Assembly (NCBI GenBank): GCA_030445275.1
Contig: JAUCSE010000040.1
Coordinates: forward strand, 62,001-126,000
Length of the DNA: 64,000 bases
Source: Mucilaginibacter sp.
GTDB taxonomy: Bacteria > Bacteroidota > Bacteroidia > Sphingobacteriales > Sphingobacteriaceae
Direction of reading: 5' to 3'
This document shows positions 54,199 through 63,741 of the stretch, piece after piece (within the stretch, counting starts at the first letter, position 1; each line of letters begins with the position of its first letter). A program made the translations under genes and the position numbers. The notes beneath the pieces were generated by a model. The model made no database searches and had not been told where the DNA came from. It worked only from the letters and a program-made list of their open reading frames with translations.

Positions 54199-54512
54199 CT
54201 AATGGATTTTATTAACAGGAAGCGCTACTGGCGGTATACTTATCGGAATTTTTATCGGTGCCCAATATTCACTTAACCTTAAATCAAAAAGAAAGCTATA
54301 CAGCCGGCGTAACCCAAAAGTCCCTATAGTTCCATAATCACTTATCTTTTTTACAGTACCATTTTCAAACACTATTTCATAGTCGACAGTTACATCATCA
54401 AACCACGGAACCTGGTAGTTATTTTTAAGTTCTTTTATTTGAATATAATTAAGAAGCGACTTTAATTCGGTCAGTTTATCCGTTGAAATTGCACCAGTAA
54501 AATATCCGTTTT
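54199..54512 (-). pseudogene. Detached C-terminal part of the frameshifted DUF6438-like gene
   Basis: An open frame continues from about 54512 to a TAG at 54199 in a different phase from the gene above. It reads GYFTGAISTDKLTELKSLL, then YIQIKELKNNYQVPWFDDV and YEIVFENGTVKKISDYGTIG, which join naturally to the truncated protein. A single extra A in the five-A run would fuse both parts into about 328 residues. This would be the C-terminal half of a DUF6438-like domain. Frameshift, phase variation or base-calling error cannot be told apart here. Confidence 0.7.
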
Positions 54513-55184
54513 TAGATTTAAACCAGCTCCATGATAAGTAGCCTTACCATCTGCCAGTATATTCGCAGTATATTTAGGTCCACTCCAGGCAGTCGGGCGC
54601 GAATTTATACTGATAGACTTGATGGCATAGTTTTTAACTTTAGCATTATATTCTATAAAGCCGTTATACAAATAAATCAGTGTATCCGCTTTTAATTCCG
54701 TTATCGATTTCCATTGGCCATCACTTCCTTTACCTTGCACATAGGAAGTTCTCGAATAAAACACAAGCATCTGTTTGTGAACCACTTTTACTGGCCAGGC
54801 CAGTTGACAATTGTTACCGAATCCCCAAGATAACCGAAACATTTTAAACCTACCATCTCCTTTGTCTATAACAGCAAATACATAAAAATTACCCGGCATT
54901 TTTAGTGTAACCAATAAGTCGGATAGGCCGTCCTGATTAAAATCCACCTTTTGCCAGGTTTTAACACCCCGTTGCCGTGCCACATCATTACATTTTAATA
55001 ATTTAAGTAGCGTATCTGTAGGGACTATTTTAACCAGAGGCCTGCCTTTATAAGTTAAATCACTATCAACTTTAAGTGCAAATTTCAAAACATCGTTATC
55101 TGTTTTCAGGCTATCAATCGCGTTAGCTGAAACATGGAAGGCAAAAGAGAAAAAAAACAAAAATAACAGTAAACGCTTCATCAA
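54471..55184 (-). CDS. Secreted DUF6438-like protein, frameshifted at its C terminus
   Basis: 237 residues as encoded; signal peptide ends about AFHVSA (residue 21). A VCBS/FG-GAP-like calcium motif DFNQDGLSDLLV (about 97-108) is followed by a beta-rich region and the start of a DUF6438-like domain (SINSRPTAWSGPKYTANIL, DGKATYHGAGLNLK). The last ~13 residues (TDILLVQFQRIN) look off-frame. The break maps to the five-T run at 54509-54513 on the plus strand. Function unknown. It is divergent from the M1 metallopeptidase gene. Confidence 0.7.
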   Translation of the reverse strand: MMKRLLLFLFFFSFAFHVSANAIDSLKTDNDVLKFALKVDSDLTYKGRPLVKIVPTDTLLKLLKCNDVARQRGVKTWQKVDFNQDGLSDLLVTLKMPGNFYVFAVIDKGDGRFKMFRLSWGFGNNCQLAWPVKVVHKQMLVFYSRTSYVQGKGSDGQWKSITELKADTLIYLYNGFIEYNAKVKNYAIKSISINSRPTAWSGPKYTANILADGKATYHGAGLNLKTDILLVQFQRIN

Positions 55185-55415
55185 GGTAGAGTAGTTTAAT
55201 TATCTATTTGAATGTAGTTCAATATATTTATAAGTCAAAGCATCAGTTACCCGTTATGCTATTCTTTCCTTACAACTCTCGTTTATAAGCGTAACATTTA
55301 CATTACCCAACCCAAAAAATACGCTAAATCAATTTATTCATAACTACTTAGCTACTCAAATTATGAAACTCACAAATTAATTCCCTTTATTTGCGACTTT
55401 ATTATTAAAACTCTA

Positions 55416-57380
55416 ATGCGCTATTTAAAATTAAACTATTTTTTGTGTGCCCTGGGCTTGTTGGCATGTGTAATACCCGTATCGGCACAAACTACTGATA
55501 CTTTAAAGTATAATCATCTGGATGTATTTGGCCCGATTACCTGGCCGGTTACCGGCGAAAATACCCGTTCGGCCAGCGGACAACCATCCCCAAATTACTG
55601 GCAAAACCGGGCCGATTACCAGATAAAAGCTACCCTGAACCAGGATCGTGATACTACCATAACCGGCGAGGTTACCATTACCTACACCAACAACAGCCCA
55701 GATAAGCTTGACTATTTATGGCTGCAGCTTGATCAGAACCTGTTTAAACCTGATTCGCGCGGGGCGGCAACAACCCCGATATCAGGCGATCGTTTTGACG
55801 TACGCGGATTTAGTCGCGGTGGTTACCATATGGGCACGGTAACGGTTACCTACAAAGGCGAAACCTATACCACAACACCTATTATAACTGATGCCCGCAT
55901 GCAGCTGCGTTTAAACACGCCGCTTGATGCTAAAGGCGAAAAGATACAGATAAAGATCAATTATGATTTTGCCATCCCATTTTATGGCGCCGACCGTATG
56001 GGTCGCAAAAAATTTAAACAAGGCTATGTATACGAAATTGCACAGTGGTACCCCCGCATGTGCGTTTATGATGATGTAGAAGGCTGGAATACCTTACCAT
56101 ACATGGGCCTGGGTGAGTTTTATTGCGAGTATGGCGATTTTGATTATTATATAACCGCACCTGCAAACATGATAGTAGTGGGCTCAGGTGATCTACAAAA
56201 CCCTGAGGAAGTGCTTAGCGCTACCCAGATCAGTAGATTGACTAAAGCAAGGAACAGCGATAAAACGGAAATGATTGTTAATCCCAGCGAAGTTGGTAAA
56301 GCAGCAACCCGTCCGTTCAAGGGCACTTTAACCTGGCATTATAAAATGGAAAACACCCGCGATATAGCCTGGGGCGCATCAGATGCCTTTATATGGGATG
56401 CCGCGCGGGTAAATTTCCCATCGGGGCGTAAGGGAATTGCCATGTCGGCTTATCCAATTGAAAGTGCCGGTGATGATGCCTGGGGTCGCTCAACAGAATA
56501 CCTGAAACACAGCATGGAGATTTATTCAAAAGCGTATTTTGAATATCCGTGGAACTCAGCAGTCAACGTGTCGGGCGTGGCTTTGGGTATGGAATATCCG
56601 GGAGCTATATTTTGCCTGAGCAATTTAAAGAAGGGACAACTTTGGGGCGACGTAACCCACGAAATAGGTCATAACTGGTTCCCGATGATCGTAGGATCAA
56701 ACGAGCGCAAGTATATGTGGATGGATGAAGGTTTTAACACCTTCATTAATGAATATGCAAGCGAGCAATTTAATAATGGTGAATATAATGATACCACCAA
56801 ACAGGCTCAAAACACCCTTGCCTTTTTCAGAAACAGTAAAGATCCGCTGATGACGGCTCCCGAGGCTATTGGCTTGCATGATTATGGTCAATACTACAAT
56901 AAAACCGCTTTAGGTTTGGATATGCTGCGCAATGTGGTGCTTGGCCCTGAGCGTTTTGATTATGCTTTCCGCGAGTATGTTAAGCATTGGGCATTTAAAC
57001 ATCCGCTGCCTTACGACCTGTTCAGAGCGATGAATGATGCGGCGGGCGAAGACCTGAACTGGTTCTGGAAACCCTGGTTTTTTACCACCTGGAAACTGGA
57101 TCAGGCTATTACCGAGGTTAAATATGTTGGCAGTAACCCAGCTAAAGGTGTTCTGATCACCCTTACTAATAACGAAAAAATGGCTATGCCTGTTGATCTG
57201 AAGATAACACAGGCTAACGGCACCACAGAAACCATTCATCTGCCTGTAAATATCTGGCAGCGTGGTGGTGTGTGGACCTTTAAATATCCATCAACCTCGA
57301 CCATTAAAACCATCGTGATTGATCCTAAGCATGAACTACCCGATACCGATCTTAAAAACAACGTGTACTGGGGGAATTAA
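55416..57380 (+). CDS. M1 family metallopeptidase
   Basis: 654-residue exported aminopeptidase-type protease: signal peptide ends about VIPVSAQ (residue 25). Beta-sandwich N-terminal domain (about 65-300), then the catalytic domain with GMEYPG (substrate loop, about 391-396), zinc motif HEIGHNWFP (about 415-423) and third ligand E438 in WMDEGFNTF. The helical C-terminal domain is short, as in secreted Bacteroidota members. Cleaves N-terminal residues of peptides in the periplasm or outside. Confidence 0.94.
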   Translation: MRYLKLNYFLCALGLLACVIPVSAQTTDTLKYNHLDVFGPITWPVTGENTRSASGQPSPNYWQNRADYQIKATLNQDRDTTITGEVTITYTNNSPDKLDYLWLQLDQNLFKPDSRGAATTPISGDRFDVRGFSRGGYHMGTVTVTYKGETYTTTPIITDARMQLRLNTPLDAKGEKIQIKINYDFAIPFYGADRMGRKKFKQGYVYEIAQWYPRMCVYDDVEGWNTLPYMGLGEFYCEYGDFDYYITAPANMIVVGSGDLQNPEEVLSATQISRLTKARNSDKTEMIVNPSEVGKAATRPFKGTLTWHYKMENTRDIAWGASDAFIWDAARVNFPSGRKGIAMSAYPIESAGDDAWGRSTEYLKHSMEIYSKAYFEYPWNSAVNVSGVALGMEYPGAIFCLSNLKKGQLWGDVTHEIGHNWFPMIVGSNERKYMWMDEGFNTFINEYASEQFNNGEYNDTTKQAQNTLAFFRNSKDPLMTAPEAIGLHDYGQYYNKTALGLDMLRNVVLGPERFDYAFREYVKHWAFKHPLPYDLFRAMNDAAGEDLNWFWKPWFFTTWKLDQAITEVKYVGSNPAKGVLITLTNNEKMAMPVDLKITQANGTTETIHLPVNIWQRGGVWTFKYPSTSTIKTIVIDPKHELPDTDLKNNVYWGN

Positions 57381-57402
57381 GTAATGAGTTTTGAGTTACT
57401 TT

Positions 57403-57435
57403 AAAAAAGCGATGGGTTTCACCCATCGCTTTTTT
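57403..57435. terminator. Terminator of the M1 peptidase gene
   Basis: aaaaaagcgatgggt (57403-57417) pairs perfectly with acccatcgctttttt (57421-57435), a 15-bp stem with a three-base loop, 23 bases after the stop codon. The A/T tracts make it bidirectional. Confidence 0.92.
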
Positions 57436-57449
57436 TATAAAATGCCAGT

Positions 57450-57501
57450 TCAAGCGTCCTTCGCTTGATTGCAAAACGAGGGTAAGCGTCCACGCTTACC
57501 C
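57450..57501. repeat. Two adjacent short hairpins
   Basis: tcaagcg (57450-57456) pairs with cgcttga (57462-57468), and gggtaagcg (57480-57488) pairs with cgcttaccc (57493-57501). They follow the terminator and precede the next gene's 3' end. Same style as the dispersed palindromes elsewhere in the window. Confidence 0.65.
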
Positions 57502-57539
57502 GATGACCGCTTAAACATATTCAATTTGGAATAAATAAA

Positions 57540-58667
57540 TTAATTAAACTTAACCGCGCCAAAATCCGACTTAATGGTGATCATTTTACCCGGGTTACCC
57601 TTACCCAACCGGCCCTGGTAACTTTTAGTTGAGCTAAATTCGTTATTTGTTGCGGTTTGATTCAATATATTAACGCCATTGGCGCTACTGTAGTTAAACA
57701 TGCCATAATGGGTAGTAATATCAAAATTGGCGTTCTCCTGATCAGTCATACCTACTTTTACACTGGAGTATGATGAAGTTATATTCAATGTTTTTAAATT
57801 TTTATCCAGATCAGTGATTTTCAATGCCCCGCAGTATTTCACTCTAATATTTCCCGATGTACTGAGCCTGCCTATTTTAGCCGGACCATAACTGATATCG
57901 ACATTTAATTTATTACCCTCCAACAAATTCAGGCTGCCCTGAATTATTTCCAGATTACTACCTGTCAGGGTTTCTATATCTACATTTCCGGATCTTACCT
58001 TAATTTCATTAAGTTGATTTAATAGCTTTTTTGCTTTAAGATTACCATAAAAATTATTGATCATCAATTTACCGTTTAAGTCGGGCAAAACGGTATTACC
58101 ATAACGATTATTTATACTTAACGCGTTTTTTGCAGGCATATAAATCACATAATTAATTTCTATTTTTTTGATGCGGGCCTGGCCATCTCCCTTCCACAAT
58201 TCCGGGTTCAAATTATCATTATTTCCTATTGCAGTTTTGAATGATACCAATGCCCCCGCCCTGCTGTCAGTTATGTTTATAATATCTAAAAATGCCTGGG
58301 CATCAGTTTCCTTGTCGGTATTAACTTTAACAAGTACGTCAACCTTAAATTCATTTCTGTTCCAGGTATTTACGGTAACCTGGCCAAAGCTGTTTTCAAT
58401 CTTTAACTCATTATTACCTGCCGGGTATATTTTGCTGTATTTTTTTACTTTTTCTTTGATCACATTGCTTTCAACCATACTTTTCAGATCAGTATCTGGC
58501 TCTCCCGAAGCTGGGAAATTTACCTGAGCCATTGCCAATACCATTGCCGATGCAGTATCCGAAGGTGTGTTATCAATATCCGATGCGGATTGGGCGATAC
58601 TCATATTTGTTGCTGCCATTAAGCCAATTAGCCATAGCGCTTTCAGGTTAAATAGTTTTAATTTCAT
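57540..58667 (-). CDS. DUF4097-like beta-helical exported protein
   Basis: 375 residues with a signal peptide ending about MSIAQ (residue 26). The mature part consists of short regular beta strands of the kind found in DUF4097 and related adhesin-like proteins: ELKIENSFGQVTVNTW, ISYGPAKIGRLSTSGNIRV and ITSSYSSVKVGMTD. These proteins often follow sigma/anti-sigma genes, which is not the case here. Function unknown. Single gene. Confidence 0.78.
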   Translation of the reverse strand: MKLKLFNLKALWLIGLMAATNMSIAQSASDIDNTPSDTASAMVLAMAQVNFPASGEPDTDLKSMVESNVIKEKVKKYSKIYPAGNNELKIENSFGQVTVNTWNRNEFKVDVLVKVNTDKETDAQAFLDIINITDSRAGALVSFKTAIGNNDNLNPELWKGDGQARIKKIEINYVIYMPAKNALSINNRYGNTVLPDLNGKLMINNFYGNLKAKKLLNQLNEIKVRSGNVDIETLTGSNLEIIQGSLNLLEGNKLNVDISYGPAKIGRLSTSGNIRVKYCGALKITDLDKNLKTLNITSSYSSVKVGMTDQENANFDITTHYGMFNYSSANGVNILNQTATNNEFSSTKSYQGRLGKGNPGKMITIKSDFGAVKFN

Positions 58668-59090
58668 GCTGTTGGTTTATTAAACAGTGTATTTCGTCGA
58701 TTTTCAAATAATGATCATATTTCGAAATAAATGACACACCGTTTTTCAGCATGTTGCAGCAGAGCAAAAAATAATAGTTATTAACAGAACCATTTACCAT
58801 TATCAACCAGGAAGCGAACCAGGATATTGAGGTGCACAATATCAATAAGATTTTTCAATTGGAGTTGGATAAAACAGCGGGAGCAGGTTAAAGAATATCG
58901 TATTTAAAAGCAGAGGAAGCAGGAGGTAAAAGTGTATCAAAATCCTTTGGCTTCCGGCCAATAATTACGGATGCCAACAAGCAAACGTTGGGTTAAAATT
59001 GAACTTTTTATTTAAGTTTATTAATGTGTTTTTACCCAACGTTTGTTATATAAAGGTCGTAGCTGCTGTATAAAACCAACACTGAACTTC
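58668..59090. other. 423-bp gap with possible coding remnant
   Basis: No intact gene. A short open stretch around 58780-58890 (INQEANQDIEVHNINKIFQL on the plus strand) ends in a stop and might be a decayed gene. A perfect 12-bp inverted repeat (58982-58993 and 59034-59045) lies before the methyltransferase. The rest is featureless. Confidence 0.45.
58982..59045. promoter_or_regulatory. 12-bp inverted repeat before the methyltransferase gene
   Basis: caaacgttgggt (58982-58993) and acccaacgtttg (59034-59045) are exact reverse complements 40 bases apart, ending 45 bases before the ATG. This could bind a dimeric regulator at looped half-sites or form an RNA hairpin. It may also be the ends of an inserted segment. 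Confidence 0.45.
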
Positions 59091-59993
59091 ATGTATCAAC
59101 AACAAAGTTACGACCAGCATGCCGACTGGTATAACCAGTTATTCCCTACACGGGAATCAAAAGTTAATTATTATTTTAAGGTAAAATCAGCCGGTCAGGA
59201 TACAGTACCGCAATGGTTGCAACTGCTGTTTTTTAAATGTCTTGACCCTTTATTAAAGGAGCCGTTTCAACAATGGCTTACCGTTGGCGATGCTTATGGT
59301 TTTGATGCGCAATACATTTTACAAACCGGCAACAGCGCCCTGGCTACTGACCTGAACACCCATTTTCTGGAAATTGCGAAGGAAGAAAACATTATACAGG
59401 ATTATGCCGCCCAAAATGCCGAATACCTTTCCTTTTCAAACAACCTGTTTGATTACGTGCTTTGTAAAGAATCGTATCATCATTTTCCCCGGCCTTATGC
59501 TGCTTTATACGAGATGATACGGGTAGCAAAAAAGGGGATCGTTATTATTGAGCCGCAGGATCCGGTACTAAAAATGCCTATATTATTATGGCTCAGTAAT
59601 GTGCTGGCTTCTAAAAGCAAGCTCTTGAGCAAAATATGGAAAAATCGCTTTTCATATGAGCCTGTGGGTAATTTTGTTTACAAATTATCAGAAAGGGAGC
59701 TTGAAAAATTTGCAGCCGCCCTTAACCTCCCTCTGGTAGCTTTTAAAGCTATCAATCCTCATTTTTATTCCAAAAAACTTGATGGCTTGTCAATCAACTC
59801 AAAAAGTAAGACATTTTTTTTAATAAAGGCAAAAAAGCTGTTCCTTGATATTTTATTAAAACTGAGGATCATTCCCGGGCAGGTATTATCTGCCGTTGTT
59901 TTTAAACAAATGCCTGACGACCAAACCATCCGTCATCTTCAATCGGATGGATACCGCCTGGTTAACATTCCTAAAAATCCATATATAAAATAA
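59091..59993 (+). CDS. Class I SAM-dependent methyltransferase
   Basis: 300-residue methyltransferase-fold protein. WLTVGDAYGFDAQYILQTG carries the SAM-binding glycine-type loop in degenerate form, followed by ALATDLNTHFLEIAKEE and FDYVLCKESYHHFPRPYAALYEMIRVAKKGIVIIEPQDP (motif II/III region of the Methyltransf_11 group). Substrate unknown. The frame begins at a TTG at 59043, but the ATG at 59091 (MYQQQSYDQHADWYNQL) is preferred. Confidence 0.88.
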   Translation: MYQQQSYDQHADWYNQLFPTRESKVNYYFKVKSAGQDTVPQWLQLLFFKCLDPLLKEPFQQWLTVGDAYGFDAQYILQTGNSALATDLNTHFLEIAKEENIIQDYAAQNAEYLSFSNNLFDYVLCKESYHHFPRPYAALYEMIRVAKKGIVIIEPQDPVLKMPILLWLSNVLASKSKLLSKIWKNRFSYEPVGNFVYKLSERELEKFAAALNLPLVAFKAINPHFYSKKLDGLSINSKSKTFFLIKAKKLFLDILLKLRIIPGQVLSAVVFKQMPDDQTIRHLQSDGYRLVNIPKNPYIK

Positions 59994-60003
59994 GAGGGTG
60001 ATT

Positions 60004-60041
60004 AAATAGCGATGAGGGCTTTGTCCCCTCGCTATTTTTTT
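60004..60041 (+). terminator. Terminator of the methyltransferase gene
   Basis: aaatagcga (60004-60012) pairs with tcgctattt (60029-60037), with an inner ggg/ccc extension and a following T tract to 60041. It lies 11 bases after the stop codon and just upstream of the glycosidase gene. Confidence 0.85.
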
Positions 60042-60058
60042 ATACTTTTCTTGCCTTT

Positions 60059-61903
60059 ATGAAAAGATATTCCATGCTACTTTGGTTAGCTGTTTTTTTA
60101 TCGGCAACAAGCAGCCATTTATCAGCTCAGCCCGCACGGCCATCCTATCCAATAGCTGCCAATCGCCATCAATCACCCGGCAAAACAGTATACTATATTA
60201 ATCCGCAAAGTGGCGATGACCAAACCAAAGGCACCGATATTAAAAAGCCCTGGAAAACCTTTAAACCGGTTAATAGGCTCATACTTTCAACTGGTGATCA
60301 GGTGAAGATAGTAGCGCCGGGCGATTTTCATGAGTCATTAGTACTTACAGCCCACGGCACCAGTGCGGCTCATGTAAGTATCAGCTTTGCTCCCGGTACC
60401 TACAATTTTTATCCGGACAGCGCATTAAAAAAACAGTTCCATATCTCCAATACCAACGATACACCATACGCTCTAAAAGCTATAGCCTTGTATGTAAACA
60501 ACAGCAGGTTTGTTGATATCAAAGCCCTGGGTGCCAAAATAGTACTGCGTGGCAAAATGATAGAAACCTGTGTTGATCATAGCGAAAACATCAGTATCAG
60601 CGGCATCAGCTATGATTATTACCGCCCTACCGTATCAGAATTACAGGTGACTAACACCGGATCAAATTTTGCCGACCTGAAGATCCATCCCGATTCAAAA
60701 TATAGCATCAAAGATAGTCTGCTTACCTGGGAGGGCGAGGGCTGGCGACATCAATCCATTGCATTATGGCAGGTACTTGACCCCAAAACCGGCGAGCTGC
60801 AGCGTACCAATATTGCTGTGGATGGCATAAAGTATGCTGAAACCGGCAATAATATGGTGAGGGCATATTTTGCAAAAGATCCGGGTTTTAAAACAGGGCT
60901 GATCTATCAGAATCGTGATGTAACACGTGATTGTGCAGGCATTTTTATGCAGCGGAGTAAAAACATCAGCCTCAAAAACATCCACATCTATTTTATGCAT
61001 GGCATGGGCGTGGTGAGTCAGTTTTGCCAAAACATTAGTATGGATGATATCAGCGTTAAGCCCGATCCAACCTCTGGCCGAACCTGTGCTGCCTGGGCAG
61101 ATATCCTACATTTTTCGGGTTGCCGCGGAAAGATCATGATCAGTAATTCGTATTTATCGGGAGCTAATGATGACGCAATAAATGTTCATGGCACTTATTT
61201 AAAGATCATACAATCGCCAAAACCAAAGCAGATTAAAGTGCGTTTCATGCATAACCAAACCTTTGGTTTTGACGCTTTCGCATCTGGTGATAGTGTAGCA
61301 TTTATCCGTTCAGAAAGTCTGCAGCAGTACAGTGATAATGTGGTAACAAGTATGCAGAAGTTAAATGACAAAGAGTTTATTTTAACACTCAAACAACCGT
61401 TACCCGCCCATATAAATCCCAATGATGTTATTGAAAATATAACCTGGACACCGCAGGTTTGGATACATCATGATACCATTGCCAAAATACCCACCCGTGG
61501 TGTACTGGTAACCACTCGGCGCAAGGTGGTCATCGAAAATAATATTTTTCAGCGTACACATATGAGCGCTATATCCGTAGCCAATGATGCAGCAAGTTGG
61601 TATGAATCGGGCATGGTAAAGGATATGACTATCCGCAATAACCAGTTTCTGAAATGCGGCGAACCTGCTATTATTTTCTGCCCTGAAAATACACAGTCAG
61701 ACGGGGCTGTGCACCAAAATATAGCCATCGTAAATAATCAATTTGATTTGCAGGGTTTGCATGTATTATCGGCAAAAAGCACATCTAACATTAAGTTTAC
61801 CAGTAATACAATTAAAACTGAAAAGACTGCCAACGTTAAAGATATGATGCAGTTGAAGGATTGCAGCGGGGTTGTAATATCGGGCAATACAATTGGTCAT
61901 TAG
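60059..61903 (+). CDS. Secreted GH110-type alpha-1,3-galactosidase (beta-helix)
   Basis: 614-residue right-handed parallel beta-helix protein; signal peptide ends about SSHLSAQ (residue 24). GH110 hallmarks: MHGMGVVSQFCQNISMDDI, TCAAWADILHFSGCRGKIM and SGANDDAINVHGTYLKI. Aspartates at about D348, D371 and D372 keep the 23- and 24-residue spacing I recall for the GH110 catalytic triad. Family enzymes remove alpha-1,3-linked galactose, for example from blood-group B or carrageenan-type glycans. No SusC/SusD pair is adjacent, so its target is open. Confidence 0.85.
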   Translation: MKRYSMLLWLAVFLSATSSHLSAQPARPSYPIAANRHQSPGKTVYYINPQSGDDQTKGTDIKKPWKTFKPVNRLILSTGDQVKIVAPGDFHESLVLTAHGTSAAHVSISFAPGTYNFYPDSALKKQFHISNTNDTPYALKAIALYVNNSRFVDIKALGAKIVLRGKMIETCVDHSENISISGISYDYYRPTVSELQVTNTGSNFADLKIHPDSKYSIKDSLLTWEGEGWRHQSIALWQVLDPKTGELQRTNIAVDGIKYAETGNNMVRAYFAKDPGFKTGLIYQNRDVTRDCAGIFMQRSKNISLKNIHIYFMHGMGVVSQFCQNISMDDISVKPDPTSGRTCAAWADILHFSGCRGKIMISNSYLSGANDDAINVHGTYLKIIQSPKPKQIKVRFMHNQTFGFDAFASGDSVAFIRSESLQQYSDNVVTSMQKLNDKEFILTLKQPLPAHINPNDVIENITWTPQVWIHHDTIAKIPTRGVLVTTRRKVVIENNIFQRTHMSAISVANDAASWYESGMVKDMTIRNNQFLKCGEPAIIFCPENTQSDGAVHQNIAIVNNQFDLQGLHVLSAKSTSNIKFTSNTIKTEKTANVKDMMQLKDCSGVVISGNTIGH

Positions 61904-61930
61904 GTGGGATGCGCATGTCCTGAATGTCGG

Positions 61931-61963
61931 AGACTTACGAAGTTTTTAAAACTTCGTAAGTCT
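61931..61963. repeat. Hairpin flanking fabV, left copy
   Basis: agacttacgaagttt (61931-61945) pairs perfectly with aaacttcgtaagtct (61949-61963). A near-identical hairpin lies at 63259-63291 on the far side of fabV. Acts as a transcription stop candidate or is a dispersed repeat. Confidence 0.8.
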
Positions 61964-62055
61964 TAACCCCACTCCCTTCCCAAAACTTTTTCAGCTATTT
62001 TAGGAAAAGAATTCTTATATATGCCTCTTAATTTGTTTAAATCTATTACCTCTTT

Positions 62056-63249
62056 ATGATCATCGAACCCAGAATACGCGGCTTTATTTGTTTAACTACT
62101 CATCCAAAAGGCTGCGAGCAAAATGTAGTGAACCAGATTAATTATATTAAATCAAAAGGCGCTATTAACGGCGGTAAAAAGGTTTTGGTTATTGGAGCAT
62201 CAACCGGTTTTGGACTGGCTTCAAGAATAACCAGTGCATTTGGATCAGGAGCGGCAACTATTGGCGTTTACTTTGAAAAACCACCTGCTCCTGGCAAACC
62301 AGCATCAGCCGGATGGTATAATACTGCGGCTTTTGAAAAAAAGGCGCACGAAACTGGTTTATATGCCAAAAGTATCAATGGCGATGCTTTTTCTGACGAG
62401 ATCAAGCAAAAAACTATCGACCTGATCAAGGCCGATCTGGGCCAGGTTGACCTGATCATTTACAGTCTGGCTTCGCCACGCAGAACAAATCCTAAAACTG
62501 GTGTAACCCATACTTCGGTATTAAAACCAATTGGCGAAGGTTTCAGCAATAAAACGGTTGATTTTCATACCGGTGTGATATCTGAAATTAGCATTAACCC
62601 GGCAACCGACGAAGAAATAGCAAATACCGTAGCCGTAATGGGTGGCGAAGACTGGCAGTTTTGGATAGATGACCTTAAGGCTGCAGGCTTGCTTGCCGAT
62701 GGAGCCATGACAGTTGCCTACTCCTATATTGGCCCTGCAGTTACCGAAAAAGTATACCGCAAAGGAACTATCGGTCGTGCCAAAGACCATTTAGAGGCAA
62801 CCGCAAAAAAGATCAGCGAGCAGTTGAAAGATATTAACGGCAAAGCATTGGTTTCGGTAAATAAAGCATTGGTAACCCAAGCCAGCTCGGCCATACCGGT
62901 TATCCCACTTTATATTTCCCTACTGTATAAAATAATGAAGGCCGAAGGTACTCAGGAAGGCTGTATTGAACAGATACAACGCCTGTTTGAACAACGCCTG
63001 TACACCGGCGGTACCATACCAACCGATGCCGAAGGCAGGATACGTGTTGACGACTGGGAAATGAACCCGGATGTACAAAGCCGCATAGCCGACCTATGGC
63101 TGCAAGCCACCACCGAAACCCTACCCCAACTTGGCGACCTGCAAGGCTACAGAACCGATTTCCTGAACCTGTTTGGCTTTGACGTTCCCGGTATAAACTA
63201 CCAGGAGGATGTTGACGAAATGGTACAGGTACCAGGATTGGTGAGTTAA
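62056..63249 (+). CDS. fabV: Trans-2-enoyl-CoA/enoyl-ACP reductase
   Basis: 397-residue NADH-dependent reductase of the last step of fatty acid elongation, reducing trans-2-enoyl thioesters. Recognised from IIEPRIRGFICLTTHPKGCEQ, the cofactor loop VIGASTGFGLASR (about 46-58), YSLASPRRT and the FabV signature tyrosine and lysine in Y-x8-K (about Y234 and K243, EKVYRKGTIGRAKDHL). Length and motifs match the FabV family. Single gene framed by two copies of the same hairpin. FabV enzymes are generally triclosan-tolerant. Confidence 0.97.
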   Translation: MIIEPRIRGFICLTTHPKGCEQNVVNQINYIKSKGAINGGKKVLVIGASTGFGLASRITSAFGSGAATIGVYFEKPPAPGKPASAGWYNTAAFEKKAHETGLYAKSINGDAFSDEIKQKTIDLIKADLGQVDLIIYSLASPRRTNPKTGVTHTSVLKPIGEGFSNKTVDFHTGVISEISINPATDEEIANTVAVMGGEDWQFWIDDLKAAGLLADGAMTVAYSYIGPAVTEKVYRKGTIGRAKDHLEATAKKISEQLKDINGKALVSVNKALVTQASSAIPVIPLYISLLYKIMKAEGTQEGCIEQIQRLFEQRLYTGGTIPTDAEGRIRVDDWEMNPDVQSRIADLWLQATTETLPQLGDLQGYRTDFLNLFGFDVPGINYQEDVDEMVQVPGLVS

Positions 63250-63258
63250 TCACTTTTC

Positions 63259-63291
63259 AGACTTACGAAGTTTTAAAAACTTCGTAAGTCT
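63259..63291. repeat. Hairpin flanking fabV, right copy
   Basis: agacttacgaagttt (63259-63273) pairs perfectly with aaacttcgtaagtct (63277-63291), ten bases after the fabV stop and followed by an A/T tract. Arms are identical to those at 61931-61963; only the loop differs by one base. Confidence 0.85.
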
Positions 63292-63318
63292 TTATAAAAA
63301 GAAAAGGGAGTATTGGGT

Positions 63319-63741
63319 CTAGTTTTTTACCGTTTTATGTAAGTAATAAACGATATTTTGAACATCGCATTCATTAAGCTTTTCTAACCTCTCATCATCT
63401 TTATACATCCCTTTATGCTTGCCTTTAATTAAATAATCAACTATTTTACCACTATCCAGCGAACCTAATTCATTAAAATTCCATGTTTTATTTTTACCAT
63501 ATGCGGATAAATAAGTACTATCCGATAAATGTCTATTGCCCGATAGATGACAGTTTGTGCAACCAAAAGAGGAAATAATGCCCTGACCAACACCTACCTG
63601 CAAAAAACAATTGTTTTTTATTGTGGGCTTTTGATGCACGTCATTTGAAGTTTTAGTTGTGGTTTGTTGGCAGCTCCATATCATTAATATTAGAATGCTG
63701 CTGATACTACCTAAAACTATTTTTGTTATACTTGATTCCAT
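63319..63741 (-). CDS. Small lipoprotein cytochrome c
   Basis: 140 residues; hydrophobic leader (IVLGSISSILILMIWSC) with a possible lipobox cysteine about C24. Haem motif CTNCH (about 61-65) and probable axial methionine about M112 (KGMYKDD). Mono-haem cytochrome c, electron carrier in the envelope. Its start overlaps the end of the metzincin-like gene by 35 bases, so the two are probably one operon. Confidence 0.85.
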   Translation of the reverse strand: MESSITKIVLGSISSILILMIWSCQQTTTKTSNDVHQKPTIKNNCFLQVGVGQGIISSFGCTNCHLSGNRHLSDSTYLSAYGKNKTWNFNELGSLDSGKIVDYLIKGKHKGMYKDDERLEKLNECDVQNIVYYLHKTVKN

